The position numbers and the translations under genes are program-made. The notes under the pieces are model-generated. The model was not told the DNA's origin. It saw nothing but the letters and a program-made list of their open reading frames with translations, and ran no database searches. Shown piece after piece: positions 1 through 7,266 of a stretch of DNA of 64,000 nt (position 1 is its first letter; every line of letters begins with the position of its first letter). The stretch comes from Candidatus Thorarchaeota archaeon (GTDB lineage: Archaea; Asgardarchaeota; Thorarchaeia; Thorarchaeales; Thorarchaeaceae): the NCBI GenBank assembly GCA_020348985.1, contig CP070761.1, forward strand, positions 2,499,445-2,563,444, read 5' to 3'.

Positions 1-2
1 AG

Positions 3-329
3 CAACGATTCTATCGGAGCTGGAAATGGCGAGCACAAGCAGAACAAATCAAGAAGAGAGACAATTCTACTTGCCAAGGATGCGGATGGGATGAGAGTGA
101 AGTTGAGCGAATTGGAGTGCATCACGTGAAGCCACTGGAAAACTGGGATGGTGATTGGCACGACTATCCAGACGAGATGTTAGCGACTCTCTGCGAGAAG
201 TGTCACAGCAAAACAGAGTGCCAGGAAAGGGATTTGAAATGGCCTCAAAATGGGAGAGGAGAAGATGCCAGACTAGATCGGCTTCATAATCCCGAAAGTA
301 GGCAGGCTGGTCTAGATGACTTTGGTTGA
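3..329 (+). CDS. HNH endonuclease, 5' end outside window
   Basis: The frame is open from the first bases of the window, so the N-terminus is missing. The readable 108 residues carry a CxxC pair (CQGC), then the HNH core HHVKPLENW, and then LCEKCH, which gives the second CxxC and the last His. This zinc-stabilised beta-beta-alpha metal fold cuts DNA in McrA-like and other HNH nucleases. A shorter reading could start at the GTG at 117, but that would discard the first zinc-binding Cys pair, so the upstream frame is preferred. The role (restriction, repair or mobile element) cannot be told from the C-terminal piece alone. It converges on nrdD. Confidence 0.7.
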   Translation, partial: QRFYRSWKWRAQAEQIKKRDNSTCQGCGWDESEVERIGVHHVKPLENWDGDWHDYPDEMLATLCEKCHSKTECQERDLKWPQNGRGEDARLDRLHNPESRQAGLDDFG

Positions 330-347
330 GTAGCCCTCTAGGAGATA

Positions 348-2492
348 TCAAACACCGTAGCGGTGTCTATCGAGAAATTCCTGTCGCTTGGCATCATTCC
401 AAACTGAAAGCGACTGAAGATATCCTGTGATTCTTGAGTATACTTCGACACCAAATGCCCCACACCTTGGACACTGTATCTTCTTCAAGTCTTCAATTGT
501 CTTGAACTTGGTTCGACTCCAATCGATCCCAGTCTGATAGAAACAATGATCGCACCACAAGACGTCCTTCGTGAAGCTGAAGTAAGATACCAAGGTCTCC
601 CTCGAAATCTTCTTGGTTAGTTCCCATAAAGCGTCAGGGTCGGGATTAGCTTCACCCAAGTAGATGTGAGTCAGAGCGCCACCGTCCATATACGGATGGA
701 ACATCGCTTCCTTGCGAATCCTGTCGCTGAGCGGTAGTGGGGCAGCCACGTCCAACGTTGTGCTATTAGTGTAGTAGACATTGGGCGCCGAGCCTTTCAG
801 ATATTTCCGAATACCAGGGTACTTCTTGTAGTCCTTCAACGCCAATCGACCGGCTGCACTTTCAGCTGGAGTCCGGGTCACACCGAAGTGAAGACCAGTC
901 TCCTCCTGAAACTCCGCGGCACGCTGCTTGAGATGCTTCAGTACCTTGATTCCGAATCGGATACCCTCACGATCATGGAGTGCATGTCCAGTGATAATCT
1001 CACTCATTTCTGAGAATCCCACAGTCCCAAGCAAGAACTCCCGCTTTTCCATGTCGATGAGTGGTTCGCCGTTGGGCTTCGGCTGAGTGTAGAAGGGAAC
1101 GCTGCCGCTTCCGATTAGCCGATCCATCAGAGCCTTCTTCTCAAGAATGACCTCCTTTGACAGTTCCACCTGCTCGTCGAGTTTGGTGAAGAACTGGTCT
1201 TCATCACTTCGACCAATCCATGCTGCGCGGCCGAAGTTCGGTGTCACCATCTGAGATGCTCCAAAGACCATGTTGCCAGTCAAGAACTCCTCAAGCTCTT
1301 CATCGGTGCTTGCTGTCCAGAGGTGTGAACAGCAACTACTACAACCGGCCTCAATCTTTGAACGCCAGTTCAGGTAGTTCTCGAAATAGGGAGATCCGAA
1401 CTTGGCCGTAAGTTCAGCGACAAGCCGCCAAGCTTCATCGTACTCAGACTTCATGAATTCTTTCCGAAGCACGATGTTTGGCTTGGGAAAGTTGAATCCT
1501 TTGCCCTTGGCATCACCTTCGAGCATGACTTCCATGAACGCTGTGAAGAACTGACGAGCCTCGACCTCATAGTCGCCATACGTGTCTCCATTCTTCTTTC
1601 CGCCGGGAAGAATTGCCGGGACATCCTTCATGATCCGAGGAATCCCAGGAGTGAGATCGACACTAGAGAAGATGACTTGACCTCCACGGGCCACGTATTG
1701 CTGAGTAAGAGTAAAGATGAGTTGTTGAGCAGCCTGCTTGATTTCTCTGTAGCTCTTGCCCCTCATGTAGGGAGCTAGGAAAGTATTGTAGAAGAAATAG
1801 CCCTGACCGCCGGCGAAGGAGCTTTGTGCTGCTGCCAACCATATTGCCGAATGGTTGACTGCTACGTGAAGATGCTCCGCGGGTCCTGCGGCTGATGAGT
1901 GCATACCGCCGAGACCGTCAGGAGCAATCCCAAGAGCGAGCACTTGACGTAGGTCCCACGTCGCACAATAGTCTCGAGTGCTGAAGTACTCTCTGTCCTT
2001 GATGTAGATGTCACCACGAAGATGTGCGTCAGCCAAGTGTGAAGGGATTGTCAGGTAGGTGTGCTGTTCCATTACTTGATCGTGAACGAGTTTGGCTATA
2101 GTCTCAGGATTTCTCATTAGGTTGGCATTGTAAGTGTGAGTGCCTGGGTCGTGAATAAGCTGGGTGAGGTCGTACATCGGAACACCGACACGAGTGTAGA
2201 GTATTCGGGCCTGCTCGAATCCGAGTTCTGCCAGAACGCTGTTGCACATCTCACGGATAAGCGGACCTGACAGAAACTGAATTCCTGAGGCAACAATTCG
2301 GTCCATCACTCTGATCGCAACAAGCTGAGCATCTGCTCTTGACAGCCTGGCTTCAAGAACAAGGCTTTCGATTATCCTCTCAGCCTTGAATGACTCGATT
2401 GTGCTGTCTGTCGACCTGACCTTTGGCATCCGCTTCTCTCGAGCTTCGATGGCTTCGATGTCATCAGCTAGCGAACGAGTTATGTCAGTCAC
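348..2492 (-). CDS. nrdD: Anaerobic ribonucleoside-triphosphate reductase (class III)
   Basis: This 714-residue glycyl-radical enzyme reduces ribonucleotides to deoxyribonucleotides without oxygen. Residues about 20-110 form an ATP-cone allosteric domain. The C-terminus has the zinc site C647/C650 and C674/C677, followed by the radical site RITGYL with the glycine near 690. The gene follows the small redoxin by three bases on the minus strand, so the two are probably co-transcribed. Class III enzymes need a radical SAM activase (NrdG). None is adjacent, and the only PFL-activase-like radical SAM gene in the window is at 41.6 kb. The neighbouring redoxin suggests a thiol-fed rather than a formate-fed subclass (inference). 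Confidence 0.95.
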   Translation of the reverse strand: MTDITRSLADDIEAIEAREKRMPKVRSTDSTIESFKAERIIESLVLEARLSRADAQLVAIRVMDRIVASGIQFLSGPLIREMCNSVLAELGFEQARILYTRVGVPMYDLTQLIHDPGTHTYNANLMRNPETIAKLVHDQVMEQHTYLTIPSHLADAHLRGDIYIKDREYFSTRDYCATWDLRQVLALGIAPDGLGGMHSSAAGPAEHLHVAVNHSAIWLAAAQSSFAGGQGYFFYNTFLAPYMRGKSYREIKQAAQQLIFTLTQQYVARGGQVIFSSVDLTPGIPRIMKDVPAILPGGKKNGDTYGDYEVEARQFFTAFMEVMLEGDAKGKGFNFPKPNIVLRKEFMKSEYDEAWRLVAELTAKFGSPYFENYLNWRSKIEAGCSSCCSHLWTASTDEELEEFLTGNMVFGASQMVTPNFGRAAWIGRSDEDQFFTKLDEQVELSKEVILEKKALMDRLIGSGSVPFYTQPKPNGEPLIDMEKREFLLGTVGFSEMSEIITGHALHDREGIRFGIKVLKHLKQRAAEFQEETGLHFGVTRTPAESAAGRLALKDYKKYPGIRKYLKGSAPNVYYTNSTTLDVAAPLPLSDRIRKEAMFHPYMDGGALTHIYLGEANPDPDALWELTKKISRETLVSYFSFTKDVLWCDHCFYQTGIDWSRTKFKTIEDLKKIQCPRCGAFGVEVYSRITGYLQSLSVWNDAKRQEFLDRHRYGV

Positions 2493-2495
2493 GAT

Positions 2496-2762
2496 TCAGT
2501 TCACCTCAACCGCAGACCTAACGCCCTCGATCGTCGGCACCTCTCCGCTGCTCAACATACGGAGTTTGCCATTGTTCTCAATGATAATGCTCGGAGTAGA
2601 AGCAATGAACACTTGGTTCTCGAGCAGTAGGAATTCGAAGTCAGGATCCATCCTGTTGAGGTCGACTGTGTGAAAAGAGACTTCAGAGCCTGCAACCGCT
2701 TCTTCAACGACAGCCTTTGCTGCCGGACAGTTGATGCAATTCTCCTGAGTTATCAGGTACAA
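2496..2762 (-). CDS. Small glutaredoxin/thioredoxin-like protein next to nrdD
   Basis: This 88-residue thioredoxin-fold protein has the redox motif CINCP (C9, C12) right after the first beta strand. A TPSIII segment near residue 56 supplies the cis-proline of the fold. The start is TTG at 2762. A GGGAGGA ribosome-binding match lies about 20 bases upstream, further than ideal, so the exact start is uncertain. It sits directly upstream of nrdD in the same direction. A likely job is electron donor to the reductase, as known for NrdH-type redoxins, but it could also be a general disulfide reductant. Confidence 0.8.
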   Translation of the reverse strand: MYLITQENCINCPAAKAVVEEAVAGSEVSFHTVDLNRMDPDFEFLLLENQVFIASTPSIIIENNGKLRMLSSGEVPTIEGVRSAVEVN

Positions 2763-3198
2763 TGTAGGCGGTATAGTCTCTAGTCCTCCCGGCGGTTTCT
2801 CGTGTCTCCCCCACTTGTGGGGCCAGAGAAGAATCTACTTTGGGTAATAAAAGAGTTGTCGCTCCTCGACACGGCTTGTAGAGGCATTCTGATGAAGCTA
2901 GAGCGAAGCGAGTCTGTAACCATGGTGCTCTTATTGAAGTACTGTGAATATGCTAATAATCTCCTACAATAATTGAAGGCAGGGTGACACTCGAAGTAAG
3001 GAATTTGCAGTTTTCGGCATGGAGACTAGACCAAACTTCTAGTGAAACGCACCAAGATGTTGAACACGTGTTGGTATGAAGCTTTGGCGCGGTTCATTTT
3101 CGAAAAACAATGAGCCTTGTCGATTTGAAGTACATCCCACAGACGAGGAGAAAAGCTAGAATAGAGGAGTAGACGTTCCACCTAATCAAGACGGATGG
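2763..3198. other. Intergenic region, divergent promoters and a 5' UTR hairpin
   Basis: No credible gene is seen. On the minus strand a TATA-like stretch at 2844-2853 would start transcription near 2820. The first transcribed bases then form a short inverted repeat (CCCCAC at 2809-2814, GTGGGG at 2817-2822). The rest is AT-richer and holds open frames only antisense to the thymidylate synthase. A CTGATGA match near 2892 has no partner D box. Confidence 0.5.
2844..2853 (-). promoter_or_regulatory. TATA-like box for the redoxin-nrdD operon
   Basis: Minus-strand CTTTTATTAC lies about 85 bases upstream of the redoxin start. It would place the transcription start near 2820, just before the short GC-rich hairpin in the leader. 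Confidence 0.45.
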
Positions 3199-3828
3199 AT
3201 GTCGATGCCAACGTATGTACGAGCAAGGACACCGGTTGAGGCATGGAGACGTGTTATCAAGAAGATCATGGAGAGCGGCATGCTGCGTGTCGATGAGAGG
3301 GGAATCAAGACACGTTGGCTTGACAACGTTATGGTTCACATAGCAAGCCCATACGAGGACAGGGTCAGCAAGCACTACCCGTTCAGTGAAACTGTGTTGA
3401 GGGAGAGATATGCCACTCAACTTCTCAATCCGGACAGAATGGATTTCGAATATACATATGGAGAGCGGCTCAGAGCGTATGGGGCTGAGACCATCGACCA
3501 GATTGAGTATGTCATCAAGAAGCTCAATGACAGTCGCCATTCACGACGAGCGGTCGCGACTACTTGGGACCCGAGCAAGGATACGGACGCCGATGAGGTT
3601 CCGTGTCTGAATCACTTCGTATTCATGGAGCGAGAAGGACTCCTGGATGTCTCTGTCATGGTGCGGTCGAATGACATGTATGGTGCTTGGCCTGCCAATG
3701 TCTATGCCCTATCTGAATTGCTGACATACGTTTCTGACAAGACTGATCTTGGGAGTGGGACAGTGACCACAGTCTCCATTAATGCCCATATTTACAGTCA
3801 TGATTGGGATAATGCAGAGAAGCTTTAG
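3199..3828 (+). CDS. thyA: Thymidylate synthase, archaeal type
   Basis: This 209-residue protein should methylate dUMP to dTMP. Family landmarks are SRRAVATTW near 116, the nucleophile region PCLNHF with C136, and RSNDMYGAWPAN at 156-167, which binds dUMP. It is shorter than the roughly 265-residue bacterial ThyA and resembles the compact methanogen form, whose folate-like cofactor may be a methanopterin derivative (family knowledge, not visible here). The ATG at 3199 is chosen because the homologous region begins soon after it. It stands alone, with a TATA-led Lrp gene downstream. Confidence 0.85.
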   Translation: MSMPTYVRARTPVEAWRRVIKKIMESGMLRVDERGIKTRWLDNVMVHIASPYEDRVSKHYPFSETVLRERYATQLLNPDRMDFEYTYGERLRAYGAETIDQIEYVIKKLNDSRHSRRAVATTWDPSKDTDADEVPCLNHFVFMEREGLLDVSVMVRSNDMYGAWPANVYALSELLTYVSDKTDLGSGTVTTVSINAHIYSHDWDNAEKL

Positions 3829-3849
3829 AACGTAAGCGCTGGGCGACTG

Positions 3850-3858
3850 AAATATATA
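3850..3858 (+). promoter_or_regulatory. TATA box upstream of the Lrp-type regulator
   Basis: AAATATATA lies 76 bases before the ATG at 3934. It predicts a start near 3880 for a transcript that could run through the regulator, acyltransferase and EF-2 paralogue, which are closely spaced on the plus strand. Confidence 0.55.
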
Positions 3859-3933
3859 GGCCTTTAACCGACAAACGCGCGTAGGTTTCCCAGTGTAACT
3901 CATCTGACAATATGCATTGAGGAGTAGATTGCA

Positions 3934-4548
3934 ATGGACAATGTCGACAAACAGCTGATCTCGATGCTCCATGACAATGGCAGAGCGAGTCTGTCAGAGA
4001 TTGGCAAGAAACTGAGGATGTCTCATGTGGCGGTGAGCAAGAGACTTGACAAACTCATTCAGCAGGGCCTTGCCAAGGTGACAGTTGGTGTCAATGCTGA
4101 AGCGTTGGACATGAAACTCTTGTTCATGGCTATTGAAACGGACAATCTGGATATTGCTGAGCATATCATAAACAAGTACCAGAATTGTCCACGTGTGTTG
4201 ATGATAGCTCCAGTGACGGGTAGATACAATCTCTTTGCCGTGATGGTTGCTGAGGACTCTTGGACACTTGAGTCAATAATAGGCACCTGCAGCCTCAGAA
4301 CTGAGAAGGGAGTGCGTCGGTCAGAGACCTGGTTTGGTAACGCACCGAAGGTTCCAGAGTACGTGATGGTGGATCTTGCCCCCTTAGACGACGGAAAGGT
4401 CAAGGCTCCTTGTGGAATAACATGTGAGTCGTGCAAGAGATATGGCGTGGACAAGTGTGTGGGATGTCCGGCCACTTCTAGCTATCGAGGTCTCCTTTGG
4501 TCCTCTGAGCTCACCGAGCGAAAGAGAGGAAGGAAGAGCAAGAGTTAA
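3934..4548 (+). CDS. Lrp/AsnC-family regulator with C-terminal Cys cluster
   Basis: Residues 1-50 form the winged helix-turn-helix typical of Lrp/AsnC (LSEIGKKLRMSHVAVSKRL). Residues about 55-140 match the RAM ligand-binding domain. A tail then follows with five cysteines, C160, C164, C167, C175 and C178, in the pattern CGxxCxxC...CxGCPA, a likely metal site. The ending is basic (KRGRKSKS). The protein should bind DNA as an oligomer and respond to an amino acid or to redox or metal state through the Cys tail (inference). The gene leads a plus-strand group with the acyltransferase and EF-2 paralogue. Confidence 0.85.
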   Translation: MDNVDKQLISMLHDNGRASLSEIGKKLRMSHVAVSKRLDKLIQQGLAKVTVGVNAEALDMKLLFMAIETDNLDIAEHIINKYQNCPRVLMIAPVTGRYNLFAVMVAEDSWTLESIIGTCSLRTEKGVRRSETWFGNAPKVPEYVMVDLAPLDDGKVKAPCGITCESCKRYGVDKCVGCPATSSYRGLLWSSELTERKRGRKSKS

Positions 4549-4572
4549 CTCGCATTATGCTGAGCGTGTCTT

Positions 4573-5172
4573 GTGACTCAGATGGGAGACGTGTTTATTC
4601 ACGAGCTTGCCGTAGTTGATGAAGGAGCAGAGATAGGCGAGGGTTCTCGAATCTGGCATTTTGCTCACATCAGGGGAACGGCGAAGATCGGCAAGAACTG
4701 TATAATGGGAAAGGGTGTCTATGTTGACACAGATGTCACTGTAGGTGACAATGTCAAGATACAGAATGGAGTATCTGTCTACCAGGGCGTCACTATAGAA
4801 GACGACGTCTTTCTAGGTCCTCACATGGTCTTCACAAATGACCTCTACCCACGTGCTGTGACAGACACCTGGGAAGTCTCAAACACTCTAGTCAAGCGAG
4901 GTGCATCAATTGGTGCAAATGCAGTCATAGTCTGCAACACAGTATTGGGTGAGTACTGCATGGTCGGGAGTGGATCAGTGGTCACAAAGGATGTGCCGGA
5001 CTACGGATTGGTCGTCGGCAACCCAGCTAGACTTCTAGGCTTCGTCTGCAAATGTGGCAGGCCTGCACAGAAGGAGATCGGCAGGACTGATGAGTTTGTG
5101 ACACTATGGTGTGACCAGTGTGAATCTGATGTCATGATTCCTCTCGAGGATTACAAGAAGATAGTCAGGTAG
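4573..5172 (+). CDS. Hexapeptide-repeat acyltransferase (WbpD/WlbB-like)
   Basis: This 199-residue left-handed beta-helix protein has repeated hexapeptides such as IGEGSR, IGKNCI, VGDNVK and IEDDVF. It resembles the UDP-2-acetamido-3-amino-sugar N-acetyltransferases that build surface polysaccharides from acetyl-CoA. The sequence HMVFTNDLYPRA in the mid region is typical of that subgroup. After the helix come VVGNPARLLGFV and a small zinc-ribbon-like tail with CKCGRPA and LWCDQCES. The start is GTG at 4573, or ATG at 4582 in the same frame. The gene lies 7 bases before the EF-2 paralogue, with no obvious functional link. Confidence 0.8.
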   Translation: MTQMGDVFIHELAVVDEGAEIGEGSRIWHFAHIRGTAKIGKNCIMGKGVYVDTDVTVGDNVKIQNGVSVYQGVTIEDDVFLGPHMVFTNDLYPRAVTDTWEVSNTLVKRGASIGANAVIVCNTVLGEYCMVGSGSVVTKDVPDYGLVVGNPARLLGFVCKCGRPAQKEIGRTDEFVTLWCDQCESDVMIPLEDYKKIVR

Positions 5173-5179
5173 ACCTGTC

Positions 5180-7258
5180 GTGTCGCATCTGTACAAGAAA
5201 TTCGTAAACGAACGGATATCACACCTGATAGACAACACAGACAGGATCAGGAACTGTACAGTCATTGCGCACATAGACCATGGAAAGACTACATTGACAG
5301 ATTCGCTGATTGCTGCGTCTGGCCTCCTCTCAAAGGATGTAGCGGCCACTGCGAGGCTTCTCGACTATGACATAATTGAACAAGAGAGAGGGATTACGAT
5401 AAAGGCCTCGAGCATCTCACTTGTTCATAGCCTTGGCGAGTATGAATACCTTGTAAATCTCATAGACACACCCGGGCACATCGATTTCTCAAGTCATGTG
5501 ACAAGAGGCCTCCGTCTTACTGATGGTGCAATCATCGTAGTAGACGCAATAGAGGGTGTCATGGTTCAAACAGAGACCGTGACGAGGCAAGCAATGCGTG
5601 AACTTGTCAAGCCAGTTCTCTTTGTCAACAAGATTGACCGACTGATTACCGAAAGAAGGTTGAACTCAAGGAAGGTCGCAAAAGAGGTCAATCGTGTCGT
5701 TCGTGAGTTCAATGCCATGCTTGGCAAGTACCTTGACGACGATCGCTTAGTAGAATGGGAAGTCTCTTTCAGTCGAGGGTCTCTATGTGTTGGTTCAGCT
5801 CTTGACAAATGGGGAATAGGGTTTGAGGACCTACTTCGAGAAAGTGGAGGGAAGGATGACCCTTCAAGTCTTGAGTTCGCATTCCTATCTATGCTAGAAG
5901 GAATTGCAGAAGTATACTCCAAGGAAGAAGAGAAACAGCTTCCAGAAAGCTATCCTGTTGCGAAAGCCATCCTGGATGCGGTCGTCAAAATCGTGCCTAA
6001 CCCAATCCAAGCCCAGCAAGAACGGATACCCACATTCTGGAGCGCACCAGGGGAAGAACAGATTCGCGAGGCTCTTCTTCATTGTAAACCAGATGGCCCC
6101 TGCGTGGCAACGGTTGGTGACGTACAGCCAGATCGCCACGCCGGAACAGTTGCTGCCGTGAGAGTCTTTGCTGGAACCCTGCGAAGAGCTAAGCCATTGA
6201 GAAATACCAGGACTGGAAAGTCTGACAAATCACTACAGGTCGGACTCAATATGTCAAAGTCCAGAGTGGCTTTGCCAGAAGTCCCGGCTGGTAATCTCGC
6301 ATTCATAACTGGCCTTCGCGGTATTGCTGTTGGAGACACTCTCGTGGATGACGATTCAAAGGATATGGGGTTCATGAAAGGACTTGTGTATCCTACCGAG
6401 CCCGTCGTGACATTCACTCTAAGCCCAAAGAAGCTGTCGGAGCTCGGCAACATAGAGACCCCAATCAGGGAGTTTGTTGAAACAGATCCAGGACTTGAGT
6501 TTGAAATCAATGAAGAGACTGGAGAGTATCTGCTGTCTGGTGCAGGTGAGCTTCACATTGAGGTGAGCGTTCAGAAGCTGAATAGGATTGGCATCGACCT
6601 AATCCTTGGAGAACCAATAGTCGTCCTGAAGGAACAGATGACAAAGGACGGAGAGGTGGCAAAAGGAGGGGAACGTCCCTCGAGCACATTTTCAGTTCAA
6701 GCAGTTGTGACACAGCAGGAGCCGGACGCCTCCAAAGGAAGAGTCTTGGACTCGGTTCCACATTCTGATTGCTACCTCGTTGATACATCTGGGACCATTC
6801 CCCCATTCTCAGGAATTGAGGAATGGGTCGTAGAGGGATTTCGATCTGTGGTTAGAAATGGTCCGCTGCGAGGGGAACGAATGAGGAAGCTAACAGGAGT
6901 CATTCGTCAAGCAGAGATAAGCTTGGAGTCTCGAGAGACGTCATGGCGGGATGTGACTCAACCGTTTGTCAATGCGTTGAGATCTAGCATAGAGACCGGT
7001 ACTCCCAGAGTTCTGGAGCCGTGGGTTCATTTGGAGATTAGTGCGCCAGGGGAGCACGTAGGGAGACTAACTGCAATACTTGCCAGAAGAAAGGGTGATG
7101 TGCTCGAAATCGGATCTGAGAGAACACTGTATCTCATAGTCGCTGAGATACCTGTCAGGAAATCATTTGGTCTTGCCACTGAGATTAGAACGGCAACCTC
7201 GGGCTGGGCAACCTGGGGAGCAGAGAGCGGTGGATTCCGGGAAGCACATCTCGACTAG
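5180..7258 (+). CDS. Divergent EF-2 paralogue lacking the diphthamide histidine
   Basis: This 692-residue translational GTPase has a P-loop region AHIDHGKTTLT (30-40), EQERGITI (67-74), DTPGH (96-100) and NKID (150-153), so the G domain looks active. Domains II-V follow EF-2 order. Domain IV is strongly divergent. The loop around residues 578-595, which in EF-2 carries the diphthamide His, reads RQAEISLESRETSWRD and has no His. Ungapped alignment with the second EF-2 of this window puts Glu585 at the position of His599. The start is GTG at 5180. Paralogues missing diphthamide residues are known from dph-lacking Asgard archaea and Korarchaeota. Its function there is unresolved; a non-canonical ribosomal role is possible. 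Confidence 0.88.
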   Translation: MSHLYKKFVNERISHLIDNTDRIRNCTVIAHIDHGKTTLTDSLIAASGLLSKDVAATARLLDYDIIEQERGITIKASSISLVHSLGEYEYLVNLIDTPGHIDFSSHVTRGLRLTDGAIIVVDAIEGVMVQTETVTRQAMRELVKPVLFVNKIDRLITERRLNSRKVAKEVNRVVREFNAMLGKYLDDDRLVEWEVSFSRGSLCVGSALDKWGIGFEDLLRESGGKDDPSSLEFAFLSMLEGIAEVYSKEEEKQLPESYPVAKAILDAVVKIVPNPIQAQQERIPTFWSAPGEEQIREALLHCKPDGPCVATVGDVQPDRHAGTVAAVRVFAGTLRRAKPLRNTRTGKSDKSLQVGLNMSKSRVALPEVPAGNLAFITGLRGIAVGDTLVDDDSKDMGFMKGLVYPTEPVVTFTLSPKKLSELGNIETPIREFVETDPGLEFEINEETGEYLLSGAGELHIEVSVQKLNRIGIDLILGEPIVVLKEQMTKDGEVAKGGERPSSTFSVQAVVTQQEPDASKGRVLDSVPHSDCYLVDTSGTIPPFSGIEEWVVEGFRSVVRNGPLRGERMRKLTGVIRQAEISLESRETSWRDVTQPFVNALRSSIETGTPRVLEPWVHLEISAPGEHVGRLTAILARRKGDVLEIGSERTLYLIVAEIPVRKSFGLATEIRTATSGWATWGAESGGFREAHLD

Positions 7259-7266
7259 AAGCAGAG

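Noticed and set aside
2885-2960. A CTGATGA sequence that could be the C box of a C/D guide RNA
   Set aside because: No CTGA D box or terminal stem is found within 70 bases, only CTGT variants.
3094-3540. A 148-residue minus-strand frame
   Set aside because: It is antisense to the thymidylate synthase coding region and has no protein-like features.
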